The notes: generated from the sequence alone by a model not told the origin. DNA of 64,000 nt from Adiantum capillus-veneris (GCA_014529385.2 CM043966.1:97340087-97404086), one strand, 5' to 3'. Numbered from the stretch's first letter, positions 47,798-60,141 are shown. Translations and numbers: made by a program.

Positions 47798-50132
47798 TTG
47801 CTATTCAATTTCTCCTATTAAGCTAGCTTGTGCTTTCTCCACAACATTAGATGGGATTTTAATTGCTTCTGCAAGTCTTCCACCGCTTGGAGTCCATGAC
47901 CACACAACTGCATCAACACATTCCCAATGTTTTGGGTTAGCAAGATTGCAGCACCAATTCTTTTTCCAACAATCCTCATACTGTTCTTGGATTGTGGGAT
48001 TTTTTTTTGATGTTTTGGTGCTCAATATTGAATGAAATTTTTCTTGTAGTTAGGAGATGAGATGTCTACATCAACATCTGACTCTGCAACTCCTAGCCAT
48101 ATCGTATATTCTAGATCTACAGGTCTTACAAGAACAAAATCCCCTTTCCTACATCAATTTGAGGCCTGAAAGCTTCCTACGGCCTTGCACTTTGAGGACC
48201 AACATAGTGATCATTCAATTCTTCATATCCTTGAAACTCATCAGTGTCTTCCTCTATCTATTTCATTCGATGACTCCCTGTAGTCTTTGGCCAAAATGAT
48301 GTATATTCACTAGTTTGTTTATTGGTTGGTTGTTCAAGCTCACTAATTATGTTTTGGCAATAAATAATAAGTGGCCCCATGTATTTTGCTGAATTGTGGT
48401 CCTTTCCCTTTAGTAGAGCCCATCTTTTCCAGAATTCAAGATATGTCTTAATCCCTTGAAAAACAAGTGCACTATCCGTCACATAGTCTGCTACTATAGG
48501 CACCACATCTAGACATCCTATTGGAAATTTTGGTTTCCCTTGATCATCTTTTTTCCACAACTCAATTATTAACTCCCTTAGCATCCAATCAGGTGATTTG
48601 GGGTGAATGTTGTACTGCATTATTGGGATTTCACTTGCATAAAGAAACACAATCAAAGTGGCTTAGAGTGTCCAACAAGAGCATCTTGTCCATCTCACAT
48701 GTACCCTTTAACAAAGGATTTGAAATCAGGAACTTGCGTCATCAGAAATGGTGCTGGAGCTGAGCTTTCACATTTTTGAAAATGTTCCATCGAATTTGGA
48801 AAAGTGAATGTCATTCCTGTTTGCAATCTCTCTGAGAACCTGCTAAACATTGCATCCATGTCTTCATGTGTATGACCCACCATTAAGGATCTCAATGCAC
48901 GCTTTTGAAAACACCTTTTGCTACTAGCAAGGATAAATATGCAAATAAATATTGATTCTTATTCTCTCCTACACAATTATCTAGTTGTAGCAAAAGATTC
49001 TCACGCAATTTTTGAAACACGGGAGTGGACATGGTATCCACAATACATTGAGAGGAGAATGATTGCAAGTTAGAAATCTCTTCATTACATCCTTCAATGG
49101 CCAACGGTGGTGTTATTGTTGATGCATCCCTCTCACACTCTTGCCTCATCATGTTTTGGTGGTCTAGAGCCATCCTTGAGTTCAATGCATTGAATAATGT
49201 TACATTGCCGTGTGGCATACCATCATGGCATAAATCTCCTAGTCCATGGTTATCTATTCTTTCCAAATTCTGTAAGCATAATGCGAGGGAACCAATTGTA
49301 GCATTGGGATCTGAAGGCCATAGACCATTAAGCGAAAAATGACCATACATCCCATGACCATGTCCACGTGTTATCTATACATGTCAATGATACATGTAGT
49401 TGATATGCATTCGCATAGTCTTTTGAGTTCACACGCAATTTAGGTATTGCTATTTTGTATTGGTCCATTTTATCATGTATAATGCATAAATAATTATCCT
49501 TTTACAATTGTGAGAACTTACGCCATGTGTAGTACACATTTCTACAACTTTGTTGTTGCATCATGTGAATTCTACATTCATCCTTCAAACGTGTAATCAG
49601 CTCATCATCCTTTGTTGACTCTAGTTGAGACTTTATCCGACTACACACAACACATTTGGAGAACTCACTTGTTTTTGACAAGGTCACATTAGCAAACTAT
49701 GTATTCCAAACCCTATTGAATGTAGTGCTAGACATTGTCTTGAGACTCATACCCTCGAGCGTTTTATTGACATCATGTAAAATGCCTATTTTCTTGTACG
49801 TGTTTTGTATTGCAAGCAAGGTTTTCCTAGTACCATCCTCCATAGTTCTACTCATATGTGACATCATGTAAAATGTCTATTTACTTGTACATGTTTGGTA
49901 TTGCAAGCAAGGTTTCCCTAGTACCATCCTCCATAGTTCTATCTTTATGTGGCATTCTCTCTGAGTTTTCCTCAACAAAAGAGCGTATCAATGCCCTTCC
50001 CATTTCGGTATGATCCCTTCCTTTTCTTATGACACCATCATTACCATGCAGTGAGCATCGAACCCCATTCTCAAATTGTTCACGGTAACGCGATAAAAAG
50101 AAATTTTTGGAATGCCATGAATTTTGTACCAA
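47798..50132 (-). pseudogene. Pseudogene of a large uncharacterised plant family (GHTHEDMDAMFS type)
   Basis: From 50132 downward: RYREQFENGVRCSLHGNDGV, MPHKDRTMEDGTRETLLAIP, a Cys pair region KCVVCSRIKSQL, LQLDNCVGENKNQYLFAYLS, LLVAKGVFKSV, then after a frameshift LMVGHTHEDMDAMFSRFSER and APAPFLMTQVPDFKSF, and near the end GDFVLVRPVDLEYTIWLGVA and EAIKIPSNVVEKAQASL. This order (HGN, PHxxRTMxDGTRE, LDNxxxENKN, GHTHEDxDAMFS) belongs to a family that, from memory, is expanded in mosses and other seed-free plants and carries the DUF7869-type domain. Whether it is a domesticated or active transposase is not settled. At least three frameshifts or stops and one internal 91-bp duplication break this copy. 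Confidence 0.65.
49769..49950. repeat. Tandem duplication of 91 bp inside the pseudogene
   Basis: GACATCATGTAAAATG...CATCCTCCATAGTTCTA occurs at 49769-49859 and again at 49860-49950 with a few differences. 91 is not a multiple of three, so the duplication shifts the frame. Confidence 0.88.
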
Positions 50133-50808
50133 ACTCTATTGCAAACCTCAATACCATTAAAAGATGTATAGAATTAAAATGGATACATCATCCATTCCAA
50201 TTATATACATAACTTAGAAGAAAAACAAAACCATAGTTCTGACCAAGATACTCACACTTTCTATCTTTGAATAAAACCCTGTTGCAATTGAAGAATTAGA
50301 TCTTCACATAAACCAATAAACAAATGTTTTATAAACCATGTGCACTTTGATACTTGATGTTCATTGTCTAGGCAAGTATTTGATATATCTAATAAATATT
50401 GAATATACATTTAATCTAGATATTTGAAATACAAAGATAACTATTTGAAATGCGTACACCATCAATTCACAATAAAATAATTTACACTCAACCTAAAACA
50501 TGATTTAAGATGATTATAAATTAGCTACTCACACTCTCATTCTGTAATTTTGTAGCCAAAAAACCTTTATGGATTTTTTAGCTCATTTTATTCTCACAAG
50601 AATATTAAAACCTTAATCACAAGCTAGGGAATCTATATCCCTATTGTATATGACCCCTATGATTCCAAGGCAATAAGTTGACATATCTTCTTTCATAAGT
50701 TTGGTCTAGAATCGGCACACTATGACCCTAAGATTTTCAACAAGATAGTTAGGCCAAAGGATAATTTTTTGAGACTCTGAAACAATCTTTATGTGAGCTA
50801 GAATAACC
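50133..50808. other. AT-rich intergenic DNA
   Basis: No gene visible. Half-sites resembling the palindrome array that follows occur near 50650 and 50720 (TATGACCCTAAG). Confidence 0.5.
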
Positions 50809-51087
50809 ACCCTATGGCCTGAAGGCCATAGGGTGTCATGTGATATGTTATAAGGTGTCATGTGATATGTTATAAGGTGTCTCCATAGAGAGCCAAGTGA
50901 TTTGCACCTTATGACCCTAAGGTCGTAGGGTATCCCAAATGCTCATGTTCCCTTCTAGAGATTCTATGTCATCACCCTATGGCCTTAAGGTTGTAGGGTA
51001 GTCCAAATGCTTTTGGGGGATCCTATGGCCCTAAGGCCATAAGGGGATATGTCTACAAAGAACTCTATGATCCTCAAGTCATAGGGT
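50809..51087. repeat. Array of five 26-bp quasi-palindromes
   Basis: Copies at 50809-50834, 50906-50931, 50974-50999, 51020-51045 and 51062-51087, all of the form ACCCTATGGCCT-NN-AGGCCATAGGGT. The first has perfect 12-bp arms. In the others some changes are G:T-compatible or matched on both arms. Start-to-start spacing falls from 97 to 42 bases. Confidence 0.85.
50832..50875 (+). repeat. 22-bp tandem repeat, two exact copies
   Basis: GGTGTCATGTGATATGTTAT plus AA occurs at 50832-50853 and 50854-50875, between the first two palindromes. Confidence 0.9.
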
Positions 51088-51654
51088 GTTCTAACCAAAC
51101 CCATAGCTTTATCCGACACACTATAAATGGATTATAATAAACATCTTATGTTCAATTATCTTTAAAGTATTACATAATATATCTTATGACCATATATATG
51201 TAGGGTGCTATTTGCCTCAATACACTTAATGCGGAAAACTTATACTCACAAGTTGACATTTTTCAAATAAATTGAGAAAAAGAACGAACTAAATATCAAT
51301 GTTTTGAACACAATGGGTGGATTTGAAATGGGAAAAATAAGATAAAATGATAAATGTAATAATCTAAGCATCAATGATGTAATATGATGGGTGGCTAGCT
51401 TAAACTATTTCCTGTAGACTTTCTAGAATGACATTAGCACTTGCATCCAATGGTTCTTCAATTTCTTCTTCCTCTGACTCCTTGGAATTGACAATTTCTG
51501 TGGTCCTTGCCCACCTTCTAAGATCAGGGTCTTCATCCACTGTGGAATGACAAAGAGCTTCAATTGCGTCATTTGATCATCGGTACAGGCAAACTAATAT
51601 TACCTTTCTATGTTGTTGTAGTGCCTCTTTAGTCCCATAGCCTAATGAGAAGAT

Positions 51655-51884
51655 TGTTACCATATACATGTGGTAGTGATGTGTGTGAACACACTTAGGA
51701 CCGCCGGGGCATTTTTTCCTCTTTAGGAGGGGTTTTTTTTCCTCATGTATTATATATACGCCCATCATTCTAGGGCTATCTATCTTTCCATTGTATACTA
51801 CGTAATATACTCTCTATTGTGAGTCTCGAGCTTCCTTCGTCTTCTCCAAGCTGTGTGTGTTTTCCTGCAACCCTAAATCCAACT
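51655..51884 (+). repeat. LTR of copia A family, second copy
   Basis: TGTTACCATATACATGTGG...CCCTAAATCCAACT, about 230 bp, the plus-strand equivalent of 19873-20100. A primer site TTGGTATCAGAGG follows at once. Confidence 0.88.
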
Positions 51885-52245
51885 ATTGGTATCAGAGGAG
51901 GTTCCGTCCTCTTGGGCTTATTCGCCAGTAGATCCAGCACACGCCTGCTCATTATCTCTAATTTTCGTGAGCTTTGGTGAGCATTTGCAGGTTGACAAAA
52001 ATTTTGGGCATGCTCTAAGAGATCAGTCTGCTCAAACTTTTAATTCAGGCTCATTTAGACCTTCGTTTCCACTATAGACAGTACTGTACAGGCTATTTTA
52101 TCATTTTGTGCGAAATTTTTGTCAGTGCCGTTTTTGCATAACAGGTCCCTTACGATCTTCTACGGTTTCTGCTATATTGCACGTGTTGTTTCCGCTCTCC
52201 TTCTCCTCTTTTCGGGAAATTTTCACATCAAGTGCAACATTTACC

Positions 52246-52440
52246 ATGTCTCACAACAACACAGATGTGTTCAAGATGATTGTTGCTGAGGACAGATTGG
52301 ATGGGGACAATTACCCTATGCGGGCTTATATGATGCAACATGTTCTTGTGTTGAAGGGTGTTTGGAACATTGTGCAGGGCATTGATGTATGTCCTGGTTC
52401 TAAGGATACAATCAATGTTGAGGATGTTGTAAGTCTTGCG
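52246..52440 (+). pseudogene. Copia A family gag start, truncated copy
   Basis: MSHNNTDVFKMIVAEDRLDG, then YMMQHVLVLKGVWNIVQGID and INVEDVVSLA. It follows the gag of copia A closely and stops matching at about 52440, where unrelated sequence with (CT)n begins. The rest of this element is missing. Confidence 0.85.
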
Positions 52441-52505
52441 TCAAATTGATAAACTTGAATCACAACAATTGAAATGGTCTCTCTCTACCTCCCTCTTTTG
52501 CATTG

Positions 52506-52539
<34 letters not shown>

Positions 52540-52696
52540 TTTGTTGAAAGATAAGGAGAAGTGTAGGGATTATGGTATACCTTTATGTGTTTTTAGCTTA
52601 GTTTCATTAATTAGTTTTGTTAGTAGTTTAAGTTTCATAACCAATGATATTAGGGCTCTCTCCCCCTCTATGCAGAGCTCTTTTGCATTATCGTCC

Positions 52697-52758
<62 letters not shown>

Positions 52759-54708
52759 ATTTCCTTGGAAAATAAGTAGAAATGATAGGATTTATAGTGT
52801 ACCTTCATGGGTTTTTAGATTAGTTTCATTAATAATTGAAGTTTCATAGCAGATAGTGTCTGGACTGTGAATGTTGCTCCCAATGCATGCAAGACATATT
52901 GGATAGCTTGATCAATCTCGAAGATCTAGGCGTGAAAAAATAAGAAATAGAGCTAGGAACACTTTGTGCAATAATGCATTGAGGGTCTTAGGGTTACATC
53001 CACAGATTTCTTATGAAAGAGATTGTTATGAGAGACCAGAACCACCCATTGTTGGCCAAGAGCTAGATCATGAGTGTATGGATATTCATGTTGAAGCCCA
53101 TGTAATGTAATTGGCCTATTTAACTTGAGAGTAGCGGAAATTAATGAGAGTACTTTTGAGAAATAACTTTGTGAGCATAACGGGTGAACATAATTGAAGA
53201 TAGCAACATAATCATAGAAATTAGTTAACTTGGCATGAACAATACTTTTGCAAGAGAGAGAATTTAAAGAACACGACAACAGTTGAGGACCGGATTTATG
53301 TGGAGCCGGTCCCCCCTCCAATAGGCATTTGTATTATGATTTCTCCCATTAAGAGAGACTTGTTACAATATAGTCTTTGTGTTCCTTGTGACCTAGGTGA
53401 TGCAATGAAGATGGAAAGCTTCATGCATCACAAACATAACATAAACTTGAAGAAAGATTTAGCTATCCCAAGCCTCAGTCCCAAGACCTCAAACACCTTC
53501 AAAGGTGGAGAGAGCTAGCAGGGAATGAGGGTAGGGAAGAGGAAGAAGAAACATTTCGTAGGAGAAAGAATTAGTTCCTCACTTATCATAACTCTTGTTG
53601 CTAGCATACATAATAGCATATTAATGAAGAAGAAGGAGATGGCAAGCTTAAGCATTGAAGCATGGCTCTTGGTTGGATTTGCACTCCATAGCCAAGAGTG
53701 TTGGTGTAGGCTCTCAACCTCTACTTGCTTGGAGAGGGAGCTCTTGCACTTTGCATAGCACACAATGAGAGTGTTTGTGAGTGTGTGTGTGGGTGAGTAT
53801 ACCCCTTAAGCAACCCCCTAGCTTGCTTGGGTCGACCCCCCCTTGTAGATCATGCTTGAAGCTCATTGGACCCCTCCAGGCCTAGCCAATCATAAGCAGG
53901 AGGTATTACAAGCAGTAGGGGTAGCCTTGAGAAAAGTGTCCCCCTTTCCCCTTTGAGAGAGAGGGCTAGATAAATGCTAAATCAATTAATTAAATCTCCT
54001 AAATTACTATTGGACCCCTTGGGTGGCCAACCAATAGGCGTCAGGCATCTCATGAAGGTAACATAGGTAGGGGCCTGACATGTGTCCCTGCTGCCTCTTC
54101 AAGCTTGGGCCTTCCTTGTGTGTGTGAGTGTGTGTTCTCTCTCTATCCCCTAGGAAAAGGGCTCGCCCCCCCTCTTGTAGGGATGCTTTTGACTTTTGGT
54201 GCTCAAGCACCTTAGTCATCAAGCATGATAATGCACTTGAACTAGGGGTGTTCCCACAAGCATCTCAGGCAAGCATGTCAAAGCACCTCGAGCACCTTAA
54301 TCAAGTAGGAAGTCAAGCACCTCAAGCATGTAGCAGGTCCAGCACCTCAAGCACCTTAATCAAGCACCTCAAGCACGACAAGCACCTCAAGCACGACAAG
54401 CACCTCGAGCTTGGGCCGGGTTCCCGCCTCAAGCTCAGCCCTAGCTTACCTAAGGTCAAAGGACTTTTACACACATAATTGGAGGTCTTCAATGAAGCTA
54501 ACCCTAAGGTCTTATGCTCCATTGGTTAGCCTTGCTCTTTGATAGACCATCTCTCATTTGGGCCCCTTTACCATTGGCCCCGTGTTGAGATAGATCTATA
54601 AGCACATATCTATATCTTAACACTTGTTCCCGTTTATTCTCCCACATTAAGTGATCAATTTAATATGAGAAAATCATTTGGGTTGGTTAGATATTAGATT
54701 TTATGACA
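52441..54708. other. Unassigned DNA, the right part being the 3' LTR of gypsy element E
   Basis: No gene. (CT)n runs lie at about 52508-52534 and 52699-52756. The right boundary at 54708 (minus TGTCATAAAATCTAATATC) abuts the polypurine tract of element E and therefore marks the start of its 3' LTR. The LTR probably reaches left to about 53760 or beyond, but no second LTR is present to fix the end. Confidence 0.45.
54240..54415. repeat. Degenerate minisatellite (AAGCACCTC units)
   Basis: Repeated AGCACCTCAAGCA and AGCACGACAAGCACCTCAAG units, clustered at 54305-54412. It gives a Ser/Thr/Lys-like frame that is not a gene. Confidence 0.75.
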
Positions 54709-55066
54709 TTACCTCTCTCTTGAAATCATAGTCGTCCTCGACTATGAGGTAGAAGAGATAAAGCCTTAGTCATTAGTCAATCTTACTTAGCGGGTAGAGG
54801 ATCCCTTTTTACCCTACGACATCTTTCCAAGATGGATGACTAATCCATTTGGTGCTTGGGAGACATAGCTGCCGCAAGCATGTCTGCTCTTTAGTCCATT
54901 TCATTCTCCCAAAGTAGAGTGACAAATTCTACTTGGTGTTTGAGAGACGTCGTCATCACAAACATGATTCTAAGCATGCATACTAGTTAAATTTGTGCAC
55001 AATTAAAAAGAGGACTAGTCTTGTAAGACAAAAAATGAGTCATTTAAAAGAAATTTGTACATTTGC

Positions 55067-55681
55067 TTACTCTAATGTAGCATTGTAAGCATTGACAAGG
55101 TTCATACTATCCTTAAGCTGTACTCCTTGCATCCATCTAGCATCTTCAAAAGGATAATTTTTGAACTTAATAAGATACCGTTGGATAATCTTACCATGTC
55201 GTAGTACCTTGTCTTCATGCCGAAGGATAGCTTCGGGTTGTAGCACCTCTTCTTGGTCTTCAACTTCGGGAGGGTCTTCAATGATTGGTTCAGTTGGTGG
55301 CTCTCCTTTGTAGGGCTTAAGTAGGCTTACATGAAAGGCATTGTGTATGAGCCAATGGTTGGGCAACTTGAGTTGATAAGCCGTCTCATTGATGGGCTGC
55401 AAGATTTGGAAAGGACCATAGTATCTTTTTGCTAGTTTAGCATAATACTTTTGATGGCCCGTAGGATTTTTGCCCGTCGTTTGCCTTAATCGAGCCTTAG
55501 GAAACTTGAGTAAGACCCAATCATTTTCTTTGAACATTAAGGCTCTTCTGTGCTTATCAGCAATAGCTTTTTGCCTTTGTTGAGAGATGGATATAGCCTC
55601 CCTAATCTTTTGAAAAGATTCTTGTAAGTCACGGCTATACTCATGAGCGCCGAAGATCTTCCCATGTACTTTGAGTAGCAA
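55067..55681 (-). pseudogene. Element E integrase end and chromodomain
   Basis: 204 codons. The integrase tail (KHRRALMFKENDWVLLKFPK, KRYYGPFQILQPINETAYQL, HNAFHVSLLKPYKG) is followed by a chromodomain at the C terminus: QPEAILRHEDKVLRHGKIIQ, then RYLIKFKNYPFEDARWM. In the family the chromodomain steers integration toward particular chromatin. The aromatic cage looks incomplete (Leu/His at positions often aromatic), so binding to methylated H3 tails is uncertain. It is separated by a stop and frame change at 55690-55780 from the integrase core. Confidence 0.88.
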
Positions 55682-55780
55682 GGGACTTTTAGGTCTTCCC
55701 TCAATGATCTCAAAAGGTGCTTTTCCCGTAGAAGTATGTACAGTATTATTGTAGGCATATTCTACAAGAGGTAAGTACTT

Positions 55781-56476
55781 TTACCATTGTGAGCATTGAT
55801 CTACTTCCGTAACATAAGTCTTGAGTAGATCGAGTATCGTAAGATTGGCTATCTCACTTTGGCCATCCGTTTGTGGGTGATAGGCCGAAGAGAAATTCAA
55901 TCTTGTTCCTAGATATTCAAAGAGACCTTTCCAGAAATTACTGGTCATTCTAGGATCTCTATCTGACACGATGGATGTGGGTAATCCATGGTGCTTGAAA
56001 ATCTGAGATATGAAGAGAGTTGCCATTTGATGTGCCTTAATAGTCTTTTTGACAGGAATAAAATGTGCTTGCTTGCTAAACCTGCCGACTATTGTCCATA
56101 TTCCTGTATTCCCATGGATAGACTTGGGTAATCCAAAGATGAAATCCATGGATATACTCTCCCATGGTGAATTTGGAATAGGCAATGGCTGGAGTAATCC
56201 AGGTGGCTTCCCTCTATCATACTTGGTCTTTTGGCATACTACACATTTTGATACATACTCTTGTATGTCCACTTTCATGGTAGGCCAATAGAAGTACGTC
56301 TCTACTCCTCGGAGAGTAGGTTGAATACCTCTATGCCCCGCATATGGAGGAGCATGGGATTCATACATAACTTTCTCACGAAGGGAATGGGTAACACATA
56401 GCCTATTGCTGTGGAGAAGATAACCATCCTGCAAGGTGAATGGTTCCTCTTTCTTCCCCAAAGCAAGGGCTGACAT
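55781..56476 (-). pseudogene. Element E integrase zinc finger and catalytic core
   Basis: HHCC finger (HAPPYAGHRGIQPTLRGVET, KCVVCQKTKYDRGKPPGLLQ), then the core with D in SMDFIFGLPKS, D in SDRDPRMTSNFWKGLFEYLG and E in YHPQTDGQSEIANL. All three catalytic acids are present. The frame ends at a stop (55781) where WYKYLPLVEYAYN-like sequence would be expected, and the remainder is in other frames. Confidence 0.9.
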
Positions 56477-56511
56477 TATGTCTCTAAAGTCAGGGTCAGT
56501 AGCATACTCAT

Positions 56512-57564
56512 CTACATAGAGGATAGAACATTGTGAGTAGCTATAGACACCGCATTAACTTTTGGTCGTCGTGAAAGTGCATCGGCAACTTGATTGTGCT
56601 TACCAGCTATGTGAGAAATATGGAAATTAAATTGCGAAAGAAAATTTTCCCACCTCATTTGTTTGTCGGAAATCTTGGTTTGCGTCATGAAATACTTGAG
56701 ACTTTGGTGGTCGGTTCGTAGGATAAATGGGGTCCCCAATAGGTAGTTCTTCCATGTGTCTAGGGCATGTAGAACAGCTAAAAGCTCTTTCTCATAAATG
56801 CCCAAGACTCGTTCATCAACATTGAGCCTTTGGCTCTCATATGCTATGGCATGCCCTTCTTGAAGCAAAACTGCTCCAAGGCAATCACCACAAGCATCAC
56901 ATTGGACCTCAAATGGCTTTGAGAGATCCGAAAGCACGAGGCTTGGTTGGGAAGTAAGTTTCTCTTTGAGCTTTTCAAAAGCATTTTGCTCCTTAGCAGT
57001 CCATACAAACTTAACGTTCTTCTTAGTTAAGTCGTGTAGTGGTCCTGCTACTTGAGAGAATTTTGCTATGAAGCGTCTATAGTATGCGCACATACCAACA
57101 AAGCTTCTTAGCTCATGTAGATTTCTTGGGTTAGGCCATGCTTTTATTACCTCTAACTTTGATGGATCCATTTGGATACCATCTTTAGAGATAATATGAC
57201 CTAGGTATTGAATCTCTTGAAGGAAGAATTCGCTTTTCTTTTGGTTGAGATAAAGCTTGTTCTCCCTCAATGCTTGAAAAATCACTTGGAGATGTTGCTT
57301 ATGTTTCTCCAAAGACATGGAGTAGATGATGATATCATCAAAGAACACTCCAGTGAATTTACGATATGGTCTAAAAATTTTCTCCATCAAACGATTGAAC
57401 GTAGCTGGTGCATTAGTCAAGCCAAAAGGCATGACTAGATATTCATAAAGACCAAACGTTGTGCGAAACGCGGTCTTTAAGATATCTTCATCCACTATCC
57501 TTATTTGATGATAGCCACTCTTAAGGTCAATCCTACTGAAGTGGGTAGCCTTGTAGCTTATCAA
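56512..57564 (-). pseudogene. Element E reverse transcriptase (palm to thumb) and RNase H
   Basis: [37 protein letters not shown] and GVFFDDIIIYS give the palm motifs, the catalytic pair being FFDD in place of the more usual YxDD. LGHIISKDGIQMDPSKLEVI, then GMCAYYRRFIAKF is the thumb. RNase H has FEVQCDACGDCLGAVLLQEG, EKELLAVLHAL and ends HNQVADALSRRP. It connects to the upstream frame through a two-base loss near 57545. Confidence 0.9.
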
Positions 57565-59839
57565 ACAGATCTTCTACCCGAGGTACGGGAAATCTGTTTT
57601 TGATAGTGATATAGTTTAGTGCTCGATAGTCCACACACATACGGTATGTACCATCTTTCTTTTGCACTAAAAAGACTGGAGAACAAAAGGGAGAGGAACT
57701 AGGCCTCACCATCCCTTTGTCTACCAGTTCGTGTACTTGTCTCATGATCTCCTCTTGTTGAGCTTGTGAGACTCGATAAGGAGGCTTGTTAGGTGGTGAG
57801 CTTCCAGGAAGGAGCTCAATGCGATGGTCATCATCCCCTCGTTTTGGAGGTAAGTCCATAGAGATATCATCGATGAACACATCTTGGAATCCTTTTAGAA
57901 AATTAGACAAGTCTAACTCTTCTTGATTCCCATTATTTACATTTGATGAAACATTAGTATCTTTTAGAGACTCTTTGACAAAAATCATGTACGCAGAAAC
58001 TGAGCTCTTCATTGACTTATCAAAAGCAAGAGGATTTACAAGTGGAATAGTGCGACCACGCTCACTAGCATCTATATACATGTTATTTCCCCTGTAGGTG
58101 AAGTAGATTGTCCTTTCAGGGAACTTCATGTTGGTAGCCATGCGATCAAACCATGGTGCCCCTAGGATAACATCCTCATGTTGGAGAGGAGAGATGAAGA
58201 AGTCTTCTTTGTCGACATAGCTTTGGACATGAAGCCTCAACTTCCCAATCAAGGGAGTAACAGAGGCTTGTTGTCCCTTGAAAGCTGCATCAGCCACTAC
58301 TATATCTCCCATCTCAAAAGCTTGAATGCCCAACTTGGTGGCCAACTCTATTGATATGAAGTTGAGAGTAGAGCCAGGGTCAAACAAGATAAAGGCATCA
58401 TGCTCTCTTAACTTTCCCCAAGCATAGGAAATTGATGATCCTTTGCAATGAGCATCCTCTTTTTGAGCTTTGATGGTAGAAGCCCTAGGAGTCTCATTGC
58501 GAGCATTCTTCTTGGGGCAAGAATGATAGCCATGTCCTTGCTCCCCACACTTGAAACACTTATGGTCCTTGCGAAAAGCTTCAAGCTCTTCAGGAGAGAG
58601 TTTATTTTTACCTTTGTAAACTCCCTTCTCCTTGGACTGATTGTTGTTGTTGTTGGAATTGGCTTGGGAAGTATTTTGAACATTGGTTTTTCCCTTTGCA
58701 TCATTTTTATCTTTGTTTTCAATGGGCTTGACATTACGTCTAGCCCCTTGATGGAAATTGATGCGTGAAGCAACCATGGTGTGATGGATTACTTTGCTAA
58801 TAGTACTAGGCCGTTGAGAGTTGATGTATTCAGCCATCTCTTCAGGTAATCCCGCACAGAATTGCTTCCTTTGCTCGGCAAAGTCTATCTTTTGAAAGAC
58901 AGTAGCCTTGAGATGTAAATCCCAAAACTTGTCTACATATTTGTGGATAGACTCATGGGAGAGGAGCTTCAAGCTGCGCCATTCGGTAAGCACTTTGTCC
59001 TTTGCATCGCTTGCAAGGAATTTCTTCATGATGGAAACTGGTAGAGTTTTCCATGTCTTTGGGGCTTCACCATTTCCACAAAGGCTAGCCCACCATTGAC
59101 GAGCTGATTTTTGGAAGTGCATAGCTACATGGCGTAGCTTGGAGGACTCTGTGAAGCCCTCATCTCCAAAGGCCGCATCAAATTGTTGGATTAAGGCCAA
59201 CACTTTGTCGGTAGCACCGAAGGTGCCATCATAGGTGAGAAAAGAGATACTCTTTCCTCCCTCCTTGAACTTCTTTAGCTTTTGTGACCCTCGCCGTGCA
59301 GGAAATGATTTGCGATGTCCTCCCCTCTTGTATTCTCTAGGAGAATAGCCATAACTTTCATCAGAAGAGGAGGAAGGTGAAGAAGAAGGAGAAGAGGGTG
59401 ACCTCTTCCTAGCCCTTTTCTGCCTTTGTTTCCTCTCTTGCCTTTCAGAGTGGTGAGGAGAAGGACTATGTGTTGATCTTTTCCTCTTAGGAGGAGTAGG
59501 CGATTGTCTAGACCGCCGTCTTCGTGGAGCCACATCTTCAGAGGAATTTAAATTGTCCTTGCTTTCTTGCTCTTTGGATTCCTCCTCTCGAATGGGAGAG
59601 AGTCTTCTTTTGGGGGTCTCTTCAAGAGGCCTCCTAAGCTCTCTCTCCTCTTGGAGAGGAAGGGAAATTCCATAAGCACGAAGTTGTTGAGTAACTTCGG
59701 CTTGCAAAGCAGGGTTGCCCATAGCTTGCTGCAACCTAGTGACGAGATAATTCACAAACATGGGAGCATCATCATTAGCACCTTCATGTGCAAAATTAAA
59801 GCTATCAATGTTCATTCTACTGTCTTGATTATTGTCAGC
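57533..59839 (-). pseudogene. Element E gag, protease and first part of reverse transcriptase
   Basis: Probable start [20 protein letters not shown] at 59839; the frame is open further up to 60085 but that part looks like leader. A Ser/Arg/Lys-rich low-complexity segment (about residues 70-190 from this start) precedes the capsid ([20 protein letters not shown]). The CCHC knuckle is [14 protein letters not shown]. The protease has [20 protein letters not shown] (DPG motif, common in this branch) and [10 protein letters not shown]. The frame ends in RT after [20 protein letters not shown] and [20 protein letters not shown] at a frameshift, so about 770 codons are intact. Confidence 0.9.
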
Positions 59840-60141
59840 CATGTTAACAAAATTTATGTATGTACTTAGTATTAAAAAACTATAGTATTGTTTTTGTGTA
59901 ATTTTTTGTCTAGATCCTCTTTGTAATGAAATATCCCATCCATATTCTCCCATTGGAAACAAAAGAAAAGAAATAAGAGGCATGTTTGATTGATGCATGT
60001 TAGAAATCCTTTTTAAGCCCTCATCTTGACAATTTAACACTATGTCACGATGCCCTATAGTTCTCTCATCACCTTGCCCATGCAATATAGCAACAATTCA
60101 GTACCACGGGGAGCGAGATATTGCCACCCATTAGAGCAATC

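Larger units (their letters stand above)
54709..60085 (-). mobile_element. Gypsy element E, chromovirus
   Basis: Minus-strand Ty3/gypsy element: gag-protease-RT start (57533-59839), RT/RNase H (56512-57564), integrase (55781-56476) and integrase end with chromodomain (55067-55681), then a leader-like stretch and a polypurine tract (minus TTTCAAGAGAGAGGTAA, 54709-54725). The chromodomain after the integrase defines the chromovirus branch. The 5' LTR is not recognisable to the right of gag, where a Helitron fragment begins, so the 5' end is probably lost. Only a few frame breaks. Confidence 0.88.

Noticed and set aside
50809-51087. CRISPR-like array
   Set aside because: The repeats are palindromic and imperfect, spacing is uneven and shrinking, and the context is eukaryotic. 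No spacers of equal length and no cas genes.
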